This document shows positions 19,488-28,540 of a stretch of 64,000 nt of DNA, piece by piece. The stretch's first letter is position 1, and every line of letters starts with the position of its first letter. The DNA lies in contig CAWJOG010000016.1 in NCBI GenBank assembly GCA_963844435.1, forward strand, positions 372,001 to 436,000. Reading direction: 5' to 3'. The DNA is from JBDSLU01 sp963844435 (lineage in GTDB: Bacteria > Acidobacteriota > Vicinamibacteria > Vicinamibacterales > Vicinamibacteraceae). The notes under the pieces are model-generated. The model had not been told where the DNA came from and searched no databases. It saw nothing but the letters and a program-made list of their open reading frames with translations. The position numbers were made by a program, and so were the translations under genes.

Positions 19488-20911
19488 CAGCGCGCCCCTT
19501 CCGCGAGGCGATCGACGACGCGCTCGAGGCGGACACCGCGCGAGCCCTTGATCAGCACGAGATCGCCGGGCCGGACCAGGCCGGCCACGATCTCCGCCGC
19601 TTCGTCGCTCGAGGCGGCGTGGCGGACGGCGTCGGCAGCGAGGCCGGCGTCCTGCGCGCCGCGCCCCAGGGCGCGGGCCGCGTCGCCGCCGACCGTCACC
19701 AGGACGGCGACGCCGGCGCGGGCGGCGGCGCGCCCGACCCGGACGTGCAGCGCCGCGGCCTCGGGGCCGAGCTCGAGCATCTCGCCGAGGACGGCGACGC
19801 GACGTCCGGCGCCGGTCTCGGCGCCGAGCACGTCGAGCGCGCGCTCGACCGCCAGCGGGTTGGCGTTGTAGGCGTCGTCGATGACGGTGACGCCGGAGGC
19901 GAGCTCGCGCACTTCGCCGCGGTGCGACGGCGGGGTCAGTGTCGCCGCGCGCGCCGCCATCGCGTCGAGCGGGACACCGGCGTCGAGGCCGACCGCGAGG
20001 CCGGCGAGGACGTTGGCCAGATTGCCGCGGCCGACGAGCGGCGTCTCGAGGCGGACGGTGCCGTCCGCCGTGGCGACGTCGGCGGCCATGCCGCGGATGC
20101 CGCGTGATTCGATGTTCGTCGCCGACACGTCGGCGGGCCGATCGAGATCGAACGTCACGGTGCGGCCGGCGAAGCGCGAGGCGCGGGCCATCACCCGCGC
20201 GTCGCCGGCGTTGGCGACCAGCACGTCGTCGGCGCCGGCGCCTTCGAGGATCTCGGCCTTGGCGTCCGCGATCGCCTCGACTGACGGGAAGTGCTCCAGG
20301 TGCGCCTCGGCAACGTTGGTCCACACGCGCACGTCGGGCTCGGCGATCCCGAGCAGCGTGCGGATCTCACCGGGCGCGCTCATCCCGAGCTCGACGACGG
20401 CCATGCCCGGCGCCTCGCTCTCGCGTCCGAGCTCGAGCAGCGACAGCGGCAGGCCGATGTGGTTGTTCAAGTTGCCGCGGTTGCGGAACGTCCGGTGCCG
20501 CAGGGCGAGGAACGCGGCCGCGACTTCCTTGGTCGTCGTCTTGCCCGCCGATCCGGTGATGGCGACGAGGCGGGCGCCGCTCTTCCGCCGCATGGCGCGG
20601 CCCATCCGCTGCAGCGCGAGCGTGGTGTCGGGCACCTCGACGACGATCGGCTCCGGCTCGCGGCCGGCGACGGTGTCGGCGCGTCCGGCCGCCACCACGA
20701 CGCCGCGCGCCCCGCGATCGAGCGCGTCGCCGACGAAGGCGTGCCCGTCGTGGCGCTCGCCGGCGATGGCGACGAACAGCTGGCCGGCGACGATCGCGCG
20801 CGAGTCGATGCCGAACACGCCGAACGGCGCCTGCGCGTCGCCGCTGACGACGCGGCCGCCGGCCGCGGCGGCCACTTCCCCGCCGGTGAGGGTCAGCGCC
20901 GGCTCACTCAT
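19487..20911 (-). CDS. murF: UDP-MurNAc-tripeptide--D-Ala-D-Ala ligase MurF
   Basis: 474 residues. It adds D-Ala-D-Ala to the UDP-MurNAc-tripeptide, the last cytoplasmic step. Seen: FGIDSRAIVAGQLFVAI in the N-terminal domain, the ATP loop ITGSAGKTTTKE, NLNNHIGLPLSLLEL, ELGMSAPGEI, and VIDDAYNANP. The start overlaps the end of murE by eight bases. No ddl gene to supply D-Ala-D-Ala lies in the window. Confidence 0.98.
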   Translation of the reverse strand: MSEPALTLTGGEVAAAAGGRVVSGDAQAPFGVFGIDSRAIVAGQLFVAIAGERHDGHAFVGDALDRGARGVVVAAGRADTVAGREPEPIVVEVPDTTLALQRMGRAMRRKSGARLVAITGSAGKTTTKEVAAAFLALRHRTFRNRGNLNNHIGLPLSLLELGRESEAPGMAVVELGMSAPGEIRTLLGIAEPDVRVWTNVAEAHLEHFPSVEAIADAKAEILEGAGADDVLVANAGDARVMARASRFAGRTVTFDLDRPADVSATNIESRGIRGMAADVATADGTVRLETPLVGRGNLANVLAGLAVGLDAGVPLDAMAARAATLTPPSHRGEVRELASGVTVIDDAYNANPLAVERALDVLGAETGAGRRVAVLGEMLELGPEAAALHVRVGRAAARAGVAVLVTVGGDAARALGRGAQDAGLAADAVRHAASSDEAAEIVAGLVRPGDLVLIKGSRGVRLERVVDRLAEGAR

Positions 20912-22469
20912 CGCCGCGTCCCGCCACCGACACGCTCTTCGAGCCGCGGCGATCGAGCGCGGCGCGGGCGACCGCGACGTCGTCGAACGGGAGCGACTTG
21001 TCGCCGATGACCTGGTACTTCTCGTGGCCCTTGCCGGCGATCAGCACGGTGTCGCCGGGACGGGCCTCGCGCACCGCGCGCTCGATGGCCGCGCCGCGAT
21101 CCACGATCGCCAGGTGCGGCGTCACGCGGATCGGCGGCAGCACCTGGCCGTGGTGCATCGCCGGGCGGTCGCCGGGCAGCACGATGCCGCGCACGATCTC
21201 GTCGAGGATGGCCTGCGGATCCTCGCCGCGCGGGTTGTCCGACGTCAGCACCACGAGGTCGCTCATCCGCGCCGCGACCGCGCCCATCAGCGGCCGCTTC
21301 GAGCGATCGCGGTCGCCGCCGCAGCCGAACACCGTGATCAGCCGGCCCTTGGCCATCGGCCGCACCGTCTCGAGCAGGTTCTTCAGCGCGTCGTCGGTGT
21401 GGGCGTAGTCCACCACCACGCAGACGTCGTCGCGATCGCCCGACACGCGCTCGAACCGGCCGGGCACGCGCGTGACGCGGGCGATGCCCTGCTGGATGGC
21501 GCGGTGCGGCAGGTCGAGCCCGATCGCCACCGCGGCGGCGGCCAGGATGTTCGACACGTTGGGCCGGCCGGGCAGCGTCGATCGCACGGGGATCGCGCCG
21601 CGCGACGTCTGGATCTCGAAGCTCACGCCGTCGAGCGAGAGGTCGAACGGCCCGGCGTTGACGTCGGCGGGCTCGTCGATGCCGAAGGTGATGCGGCGCT
21701 TCAGCATCGCGGCCAGCTCGCGGCCGTAGGGATCGTCGACGTTCACCGCCGCCGTCGCGCCGGCCGGCAGAAGGTCGAACAGGCGGCGCTTCGCCGCGAA
21801 GTACGAGCCCATGTCGCGGTGGAAGTCGAGGTGATCGCGGGTCAGGTTGGTGAAGACGCCGGCGGCAAAACGGACGTGATCGACGCGCTTCAGGACCAGC
21901 GCGTGCGACGACACCTCGGCGGCGCAGGCGCCGCAGCCGTTGGTCGCCATCTCGCGCAGCATCCGCTGGAAGTCGGTCGCTTCGGGCGTCGTCCGCGGCG
22001 CCTCGCGCTCGGTGCCGCCGACATCGTAGGAGACCGTCCCGAGGCGGCCGCAGCGGACACCGCCCTCGTCGAAGATCCCCGCCGTCAGATAGCTCGTCGT
22101 CGTCTTGCCGTTGGTCCCGGTGATGCCGACGACGAGCAGGTCGTCGCTCGGATGGCCGTAGAACACCGCCGCCAGCGCCGCCAGCGCCGCGTGATCGTCG
22201 CCGACGCGGGCCCAAGGCAGCGTCCAGCCCGCCGGCGCCGGCGCCTCCGCCACCACCGCGCACGCGCCCTTCACGAGCGCCTGCTGAGCGAAGGCGGCGC
22301 CGTCCGCCTTCTCGCCCTTCATCCCGACGAAGACGCTGCCGGCCACGACGCGGCGCGAATCGAACTCGATGCCGACGACCGGACGCGCGCGATCGGCGGC
22401 GCCGAGCGGCGCGACGAGATCGAGGGCGACGAGCGACGACGTCCGTTCGAGGAGCTGCCCCAAGGTCAT
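20904..22469 (-). CDS. murE: UDP-MurNAc-tripeptide synthetase MurE, meso-DAP type
   Basis: 521 residues. It adds the third amino acid of the stem peptide. Seen: FDSRRVVAGSVFVGMKG, the ATP loop VGITGTNGKTTTSYL, NLTRDHLDFH, DYAHTDDALKN, CGGDRDRSKRP and DNPRGEDP. The DNPR form of this last motif is the known marker for meso-diaminopimelate specificity, so the organism probably has DAP-type peptidoglycan. The ATG overlaps the ftsI stop (ATGA), and the frame is shared with the first part of ftsI because of the ftsI frameshift. Confidence 0.98.
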   Translation of the reverse strand: MTLGQLLERTSSLVALDLVAPLGAADRARPVVGIEFDSRRVVAGSVFVGMKGEKADGAAFAQQALVKGACAVVAEAPAPAGWTLPWARVGDDHAALAALAAVFYGHPSDDLLVVGITGTNGKTTTSYLTAGIFDEGGVRCGRLGTVSYDVGGTEREAPRTTPEATDFQRMLREMATNGCGACAAEVSSHALVLKRVDHVRFAAGVFTNLTRDHLDFHRDMGSYFAAKRRLFDLLPAGATAAVNVDDPYGRELAAMLKRRITFGIDEPADVNAGPFDLSLDGVSFEIQTSRGAIPVRSTLPGRPNVSNILAAAAVAIGLDLPHRAIQQGIARVTRVPGRFERVSGDRDDVCVVVDYAHTDDALKNLLETVRPMAKGRLITVFGCGGDRDRSKRPLMGAVAARMSDLVVLTSDNPRGEDPQAILDEIVRGIVLPGDRPAMHHGQVLPPIRVTPHLAIVDRGAAIERAVREARPGDTVLIAGKGHEKYQVIGDKSLPFDDVAVARAALDRRGSKSVSVAGRGDE

Positions 22470-24500
22470 GGCTCGAGACCGCGCTCCGGATCGGATTGCG
22501 CGACGCCACGGACGAGAACCAGGTCGCAGGACTGGCCGGCGCGGATCACGGTGCCGGCTGCCGGCCACTGGCGCTGGACCACGCCGCTGCCGGACAGCCG
22601 AGGCTCGACGCCGGCGCGGTGCAGCACGCGCGTGGCCTCGCGGGCCGACAGGCCACGGACGTCGGGAAGCGTGCCCGGCGCGCTCGCCAGGGCCGGCGCC
22701 ACGTCGAGGATCGGCCCGTGCTCGATCACCGGCAGGTTGACCGGCGTCGGCCCGGCCGGCGCGTTCGGCCCGGCCAGCAGGCCGTGCGGATCGGGCGCGC
22801 TGGGCGGCACGCCCAGCCGGCGCAGCGTGGCCTCGGCGACGGCGCGGAACACGGGCGCCGCCACTTCGCCGCCGGTGCGGCCGCCGCGGCGCGGCGAGTC
22901 GAGGATCGCGAGGATCACCGCGCGGGGGTGCCGCGAGGGCACGAAGCCGACGAACGACACGTTGTTGTGGACCTTCGAGTAGCGGCCGTTCTCGAGCTTC
23001 TCGGCGGTGCCGGTCTTGCCGGCGATGGTGTAGCCGGGGATCCGCGCCCGCTTGGCCGTGCCGCGCTCGACCACCTGCTCGAGAATCGTGGTCAGCTCGT
23101 CGGCGGTCTGCGCCGAAATCGTGCGCCGGACGACCTGCCGCGGCACTTCGGTCCGGACGCCGTCGGCGATCGTCGCGCGCACGACGTGCGGCGCGATCAG
23201 CTCGCCGCCGTTGGCGATCGATCCGACCGCCGCCACCATCTGCAGCGGCGTGACGCCGATCTGGTAGCCCATCGACACCGACGCCAGCTCGCTCGGCTTG
23301 AACTGCGGCAGGCGCTTGTCGACGAGGCCGGCGCGCTGGTGCGGGATGTCGCGGGCCAGCGTCTCGCCGAAGCCGAAGCGATACACGTAGCGGCTGACGG
23401 CGTCCGAGCCCAGCGCCTGGCCGATCTTGATGGCGCCGACGTTGCTCGACTTGACGATCACGTCCATGAACGACAGCGCCTGGTAGCGGTGCATGTCGTG
23501 GATCCGCCGCGGGCCGAAGCTGATGTAGCCGGCGCTGGTGTCGAACATGCGCGACGTCGGCATGCGCAGCACTTCGAGCGCCGCCGCGGCGACGAACGAC
23601 TTGAAGGTCGAGCCCGGCTCGTAGATGTGCTGCGCCGCGCGATTGAGCTTCTGCTCCTCGGTCGCGACGGTGTATTCGTTCAGGTCGAAGGTCGGGTAGT
23701 TGGCCAGCGCCAGGATCTCGCCCGTGAGCGGATCCATCACGACCACCGCCCCGCCGGCGGCGTCGTGCCGATCGACCGCGTCGGCCAGCTCGCGCTCGAC
23801 CATGAACTGCAGGTCGGAGTCGATGGTCGTCTCGATCGTCGCGCCGGGCACGGGCGCGCGCAGCGGCCGGGTCAGCAGCCGCGAGTGCCCCTTCAAGGGC
23901 GACTTGACCACCAGCTGCAGTCCCGGCCGGCCGGCGAGCAGCGACTCCGCCGACTGCTCGATGCCGGTCTGGCCCTTGTTGTCGATGTCCGTGTAGCCGA
24001 TCAGGTGCGATGCGGTGTTGCCGCCCGGGTACGAGCGCTGCGGCACCGCGACGACGCGCACGTGCGGCTCGCCGAGCGCCCGCAGCGCCGCGGCTTCGTC
24101 GTCCCGCAGCTTGCGGCGGAGGAACACGTAGCGGGAACCCGCGGCCGGACCAGCGCAGCTGCTTCGCGAGCGCCTGACGATCGGCGGCGTCGCAGTCGCG
24201 CAGCACGTCGCAGATGCGCGCGGCCGTCGCGTCGGGATCGACGATCAGCGAGCGCGTCGCCTCGAGCGCGAAGCCGGTGACGGACACCGCAAACGGGCTG
24301 CCGTCACGAGCCGTGATCTCACCGCGCGGCGCCGGGATCAGCTGCCGCGACTGCTGCTGCTCGTCGGCGCGCTCGAGCAGCGCGCCGTGCTGGATGACGT
24401 GCAGGTAGACGAGCCGCGCCTCGACGACGCCGACCCAGGCGACGAAGATGCCGGCGAGCACGCTCAGCCGGCGGGCGAACGTGGCGCGCCAGTCGTTCAT
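22466..24500 (-). CDS. ftsI: division transpeptidase FtsI (PBP3) with C-terminal PASTA domain (one frameshift)
   Basis: About 677 residues after removing one extra G near 24140, where KQLRWSGRG runs on as SRYVFLRRKL. A membrane anchor (LSVLAGIFVAWVGVVEARLVYL) is followed by the PBP dimerisation domain and the transpeptidase domain. The active-site motifs are EPGSTFKSF (SxxK serine), KSSN and AGKTGTAEK. The last 60 residues form one PASTA domain (PDVRGLSAREATRVLHRAG), a fold known from Gram-positive PBPs and kinases. FtsI cross-links septal peptidoglycan in the periplasm together with FtsW. It overlaps ftsL and murE by four bases each. Confidence 0.95.
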
Positions 24501-24925
24501 CGGTGCGCCTCGTCGCGCCGGCGCGCGATGACCGTGGCGACCTGCGGCTCGCCGTGGACGGCGAGCTGTTCACCGCCCGAGGCGGCGGCAGGGCGGACGA
24601 TGATCCGCGTCGTCGTGCGGTCGGCCCGGACCATGTGGGCGCGCAGCGCCAGCTGCTCGATGCGGCGCGGCGCCGACAGCCGTTCGACGTCCAGGCGGAG
24701 GCGACGCTCCAGGTCGCGGGCCTGCGCCAGGTCGCGATCGGTGCTCTCGATCTGGGTGGCGACCCGCATCACGCTGAAGCGCTGCCACAGCGAGAACAGG
24801 ATGACGCCGACCAGGGCGCCGCCGACCACCATCCACCGCCACAGCTCGCGCTGCCGCGCCTGATCGAGCTCGCGCACGATCGGGTTGTTGCGGACGTCCA
24901 TCTTGATGGCGTGTTCGAAGTCCAT
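24497..24925 (-). CDS. ftsL: cell division protein FtsL
   Basis: 142 residues. A cytoplasmic N-terminus is followed by one membrane segment (WMVVGGALVGVILFSLW, about residues 31-48) and a heptad-rich stretch (ATQIESTDRDLAQARDLERR) that should form the periplasmic coiled coil with FtsB. The position between rsmH and ftsI and this topology make the call; FtsL sequences are barely conserved. The tail after residue 105 is longer than in many relatives. Confidence 0.85.
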   Translation of the reverse strand: MDFEHAIKMDVRNNPIVRELDQARQRELWRWMVVGGALVGVILFSLWQRFSVMRVATQIESTDRDLAQARDLERRLRLDVERLSAPRRIEQLALRAHMVRADRTTTRIIVRPAAASGGEQLAVHGEPQVATVIARRRDEAHR

Positions 24926-24927
24926 CG

Positions 24928-25830
24928 TCAGGCTCCTGCCGTAGCCAGCCCCAGCCGCTCGGCGGCGCGCAGCTTGGCGCTGCGCGCACGCGGGTTGCGG
25001 GCGGTCTCGTCCTCGCCGGCGATCTCCGGGCGCGCCGTCAGCACGCGCACCGCGCCCTCTTCGCGATCGAGGGCGCGCAGCGTGTGCTTGACGATGCGGT
25101 CCTCGAGGGAATGGAAGGCGATGACGACCAGGCGGGCCCCGGCGCGCAGCCGCAGCACGGCGTTGCGCACGAACTGCTCGAGGCCTTCGAGCTCGCCGTT
25201 GACCCAGATGCGCAGCGCCTGGAACGTGCGCGTCGCCGGATCGATGCGCTGGTAGCCGCGGTGCGGCACCGAGCGGCGGACGATGGCGGCGAGCTCGCCG
25301 GTCGTCGACACCGGCCGCTCGTCACGGGCGCGGACCAGGGCCCGGGCGATGCGCCGCGAATGCCGCTCCTCGCCGTACTGGTAGATGACGTCGGCGAGAT
25401 CGCCCTCGCTCACCTCGCGCAGGCGATCGGCCGCGGTCGGCCCCTGGCTGCGATCCATGCGCATGTCGAGCGGCGCGTCGCCGCGAAAGCTGAAGCCGCG
25501 CTCGACGGCGTCGAGCTGCATCGACGACACGCCGAGATCGGCGAGCACGCCGTCGACGGTGGCGAGTCCGCGCGCGTCGAGGACGGCGCCGAGATCGCGA
25601 TAGTCGGCGTGCGCGATGTCCACCCGGTCGCCGTAGGCGTCGAGACGCTCACGCGCCATGGCAATGGCCTCCGTGTCGCGATCGATGGCGATCACCCGCG
25701 ACGCCCCGCCTTCGAGGAGCGCCTGCGAGTGCCCGCCCAGTCCCAGCGTGCAGTCCACGAACACACCGCCGCGCGCGGGCTCCAGCCAGCGCAGCGCCTC
25801 GGCCACCATCACCGGCGCATGACCCGTCAT
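24928..25830 (-). CDS. rsmH: 16S rRNA (cytosine(1402)-N4)-methyltransferase RsmH
   Basis: 300 residues. It methylates C1402 of 16S rRNA in the decoding centre, using S-adenosylmethionine. Seen: HAPVMVAEALRWL at the start, the SAM loop VDCTLGLGGHS, ADLGVSSMQLD, RGFSFRGDAPLDMRMD, TRTFQALRIWVN and VIAFHSLEDRIVK. It follows mraZ by eight bases and precedes ftsL by two, the canonical order at the head of a dcw cluster. Confidence 0.98.
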   Translation of the reverse strand: MTGHAPVMVAEALRWLEPARGGVFVDCTLGLGGHSQALLEGGASRVIAIDRDTEAIAMARERLDAYGDRVDIAHADYRDLGAVLDARGLATVDGVLADLGVSSMQLDAVERGFSFRGDAPLDMRMDRSQGPTAADRLREVSEGDLADVIYQYGEERHSRRIARALVRARDERPVSTTGELAAIVRRSVPHRGYQRIDPATRTFQALRIWVNGELEGLEQFVRNAVLRLRAGARLVVIAFHSLEDRIVKHTLRALDREEGAVRVLTARPEIAGEDETARNPRARSAKLRAAERLGLATAGA

Positions 25831-25838
25831 CGCGGTGC

Positions 25839-26291
25839 TCAGATCCCGAACTCGGACAATCGGCGATAATCGTCGTCGGTCAGGCGCTGCGCTTCGGTCT
25901 GGTTGATGAAGCGTTCGCGATTCCAGACTTCGAGAAAATGCGTCTGCCCGAGCACGACCACGTCGCCCTGCATCGCCGCGGGTTCCCGCAGCTGGGGCTG
26001 GATGAGGAGGCGCCCTTGGCCATCAATCTCGTCGACCTGTCCCCAGAGGCTGGTCCAGCGCTGGAACCGGCGGCGGGCCGGGTCGGTGGACGGCATCTTC
26101 AACAGGCGTTCCTCGATGCCTTCCCAGACGGGCATCGGATAGATGCGGACGTACTGGCCGGCGGCGTCGTCGCAGGTGAGGTAGACCGAGGGCGTCTTCC
26201 AGATCGCCTCGATGTCGGCGCGGAAGGACGTCGGGAGCTTGAGGCGCCCCTTTTCGTCGATTTTCGCCTGGTGACTGCCTCTCAGCCCCAA
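25839..26291 (-). CDS. mraZ: transcriptional regulator MraZ, TTG start
   Basis: 150 residues with two AbrB/SpoVT-like half domains: LRGSHQAKIDEKGRLKLP in the first and VDEIDGQGRLLIQPQL in the second. MraZ forms a ring that binds TGG-containing direct repeats and represses its own dcw operon in studied bacteria. The start is TTG at 26291: it is preceded at five bases by GGAG, and no ATG or GTG gives the expected N-terminus. The repeats described just upstream fit autoregulation. Confidence 0.95.
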   Translation of the reverse strand: MGLRGSHQAKIDEKGRLKLPTSFRADIEAIWKTPSVYLTCDDAAGQYVRIYPMPVWEGIEERLLKMPSTDPARRRFQRWTSLWGQVDEIDGQGRLLIQPQLREPAAMQGDVVVLGQTHFLEVWNRERFINQTEAQRLTDDDYRRLSEFGI

Positions 26292-26321
26292 CTTGACTCC
26301 ACTTCAGGCCACTCTGGTCCA
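26286..26321 (-). promoter_or_regulatory. MraZ-type operator: TGG direct repeats
   Basis: Reading the minus strand, TGG occurs at 26321, 26311, 26301 and 26290, at spacings of 10, 10 and 11 bp (TGGAC, TGGCC, TGGAG, TGGGG). Known MraZ operators are TGGGN repeats at 10-bp periodicity directly upstream of mraZ. Here they span the predicted transcription start, the ribosome site and the TTG start codon, so bound MraZ could block both transcription and translation. Confidence 0.7.
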
Positions 26322-26326
26322 CACAG

Positions 26327-26355
26327 AGAGTAGGACCGGGGGTCCGGAGTGTCAA
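26327..26355 (-). promoter_or_regulatory. sigma-70 promoter of the dcw operon
   Basis: On the minus strand TTGACA (26355-26350) is a perfect -35 box, followed after exactly 17 bp by TACTCT (26332-26327) as a -10. The predicted start near 26320 puts the TGG repeats at +1 onward. This is the most readable promoter in the window. Confidence 0.65.
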
Positions 26356-26492
26356 TCGCAAACTTCGGCTAACCTCACAAACCGCAATGGGTTACGTGTT
26401 TTGTTCGCTAGCTCTTGCGGTGGGCCGAAAGCCCCAATACAAGGGATGGTGTCGTTTCCACGACGGGGACCGGGTAAGCTCCCACCCGACCG

Positions 26493-27527
26493 ATGCGTAT
26501 CGTCGTCTGTGAAGCCCAGGTGCCGTTCGTCGAGGGCGGCGCCGAATACCACGTCCGGGAGCTGGTCCGGCAGCTCCGCCTCCACGGCCACGAGACCGAG
26601 CTGGTCAGCGTGCCGTTCAAGTGGTATCCCAAGGACGAGATCCTGGCGCACGCCGCCGCGTGGCGGTTCCTCGACCTCAGCGAGAGCAACGGCACCCGCA
26701 TCGACCTGGCCATCGGGACCAAGTTCCCGTCGTATTTCGTCCGCCATCCGCACAAGGTGGCGTGGCTGATCCACCAGTACCGGGCGGGCTATGAGCTGGC
26801 CGGCACGGTCTACAGCGACTTCCACCACGTCGAGGGCGACGTGGGGCTGCGCGATCGGCTGATCGCGCTCGATCGCGAGATGCTCGGCGAATGCCGGCGG
26901 CTGTTCGCCAACGCCCGCAACACCGCCGGCCGCCTCGCCCGCTACAATGGCCTGCAGGCCGAGGCGCTGTATCATCCGCCGCGGCTGGCCGGGCAGATCC
27001 GGCCCGGCCCCTACGGCGACTACATCCTCTCGGTCGGCCGCATCGAGAGCGTCAAGCGGGTGGACCTCGCGGTCCGGGCGCTGGCCCACGCCGATCGCGG
27101 CGTGCGGCTGGTCATCGCCGGCGACGGCACGCAGCGCGCCAACACCGAGCGGCTGGTCGACTCGCTCGGCCTCGGCGATCGGGTGACCTTCCTGGGCGCC
27201 GTCGACGATCGGACACTGCTCGACCTCTACGCCGGCGCGCTCGGCGTCGTCTACGCGCCCTTCGACGAGGACTTCGGATACGTGACCCTGGAAGCCTTTC
27301 TGGCCCGCAAGCCCGTGATCACCGCGACCGACGCCGGCGGGCCGCTGGAGTTCGTCGTCGACGGCGTCAACGGCGCCATCGCGGAACCCGAGCCCGAGGC
27401 GGTCGGCGCCGCGTTCGCGCGCCTGCACGCCGATCGTGCCTACGCGGCGGGGCTCGGCGACGCCGGCCACGCCCGCGCCTCCGAGGTCACCTGGCACGGC
27501 GTCATCGATCGGCTGGTGGGCGCGTGA
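26493..27527 (+). CDS. GT4 family glycosyltransferase
   Basis: 344 residues. The GT-B fold is supported by an N-terminal acceptor domain (EAQVPFVEGGAEYHVRELV, a form of the GGAE motif) and a C-terminal donor domain with SVGRIESVKRVDLAVRA, VIAGDGTQ and the E-x7-E region FDEDFGYVTLEAFLARKPVI. It should add a sugar from a nucleotide donor to a growing glycan at the inner membrane face. First gene of a nine-gene glycan operon, divergent from mraZ across a 201-bp region. The next gene starts inside its stop codon (GTGA). Confidence 0.9.
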   Translation: MRIVVCEAQVPFVEGGAEYHVRELVRQLRLHGHETELVSVPFKWYPKDEILAHAAAWRFLDLSESNGTRIDLAIGTKFPSYFVRHPHKVAWLIHQYRAGYELAGTVYSDFHHVEGDVGLRDRLIALDREMLGECRRLFANARNTAGRLARYNGLQAEALYHPPRLAGQIRPGPYGDYILSVGRIESVKRVDLAVRALAHADRGVRLVIAGDGTQRANTERLVDSLGLGDRVTFLGAVDDRTLLDLYAGALGVVYAPFDEDFGYVTLEAFLARKPVITATDAGGPLEFVVDGVNGAIAEPEPEAVGAAFARLHADRAYAAGLGDAGHARASEVTWHGVIDRLVGA

Positions 27528-28540
27528 CGAAGCTGATCATCCAGATTCCGTGCCTGAACGAGGCCGAGGCGCTGCCCGGCACGCTGCGCGATCTGCCGAC
27601 CGCCGTGACCGGCATCGACGTCGTCGAGTGGCTGGTGATCGACGACGGCTCGCGCGACGGCACGTCCGAGGTCGCCCGCGCCTGCGGCGTCCACCACGTG
27701 GTGCGCTTCCGCCGCCGCAAGGGCCTCGCCGCCGCCTTCGCCGCCGGCATCGACGCCGCGCTGAAGCTGGGCGCCGACTACATCGTCAACACCGACGCCG
27801 ACAACCAGTACGCCGGCGGCGACATCCCGCTGCTGCTGGCGCCGCTGCTCGCCGGCGAGGCCGACATCTGCATCGGCGATCGCAACATCCAGGCGATCGC
27901 GCACATGTCGCCGTCGAAGAAGCTGCTGCAACGCCTCGGCAGCTGGGTGGTGCGGCAGGTGTCGGGCACGCAGGTGCCGGACACGACCAGCGGCTTCCGC
28001 GCCTATACCCGCGACGCCGCGCTGCGGATGACGATCATCTCGGAGTTCTCCTACACGCTCGAGTCGATCATCCAGGCCGGCAAGCGCCGCATGGCCGTCG
28101 CCCACGTCGAAGTCCGCACCAACGCGGCGACGCGCGACTCGCGGCTGTTCGACAACGTGTTCGCCTACATCAAGCGATCGGCGGCCACGATCGTCCGGAT
28201 CTACGCGTCCTACGAGCCGCTGAAGGTCTTCTCCTACATCGGTGGCACGTTCCTCGCGGCCGGCCTCCTGATCTCGCTGCGCTTCCTCTACTACTACTGG
28301 AACGGCAGCGGCTACGGGAAGCTGCAGTCGCTGATCCTCGCGGCCGTGCTGCTCATCGTCGGCTTCCAGGTGCTCCTGATCGGGCTCGTCGCCGACCTCA
28401 TCTCCGGCAGCCGCAAGATCCTCGAGGACGTGCAGTACCGCATCCGCAAGCTGGAAGTGGACGGCCTCGGAGAGCCGCCCGGCACCGCCGATGCCGACGC
28501 CGAACGGACGCTGGTCGGGACGGCGACGCGGCATGGCTGA
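27524..28540 (+). CDS. GT2 family glycosyltransferase with C-terminal membrane segments
   Basis: 338 residues. The GT2 start is IIQIPCLNEAEALPGTL; the metal site appears as IVNTDADNQY, and DTTSGFRAYTR follows. The last third has two hydrophobic segments (VFSYIGGTFLAAGLLISLRF and LILAAVLLIVGFQVLLIGLV), like polyprenyl-phosphate glycosyltransferases. It probably charges a lipid carrier with a sugar. The GTG start at 27524 overlaps the previous stop, and the downstream gene overlaps by eight bases. Confidence 0.88.
   Translation: MTKLIIQIPCLNEAEALPGTLRDLPTAVTGIDVVEWLVIDDGSRDGTSEVARACGVHHVVRFRRRKGLAAAFAAGIDAALKLGADYIVNTDADNQYAGGDIPLLLAPLLAGEADICIGDRNIQAIAHMSPSKKLLQRLGSWVVRQVSGTQVPDTTSGFRAYTRDAALRMTIISEFSYTLESIIQAGKRRMAVAHVEVRTNAATRDSRLFDNVFAYIKRSAATIVRIYASYEPLKVFSYIGGTFLAAGLLISLRFLYYYWNGSGYGKLQSLILAAVLLIVGFQVLLIGLVADLISGSRKILEDVQYRIRKLEVDGLGEPPGTADADAERTLVGTATRHG

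Noticed and set aside
15623..24500. Programmed frameshifting in ftsW, mraY and ftsI
   Set aside because: No slippery heptamer plus structure is seen at the breaks, the sites differ, and single-base insertions of the same sort occur in many other genes of the window.
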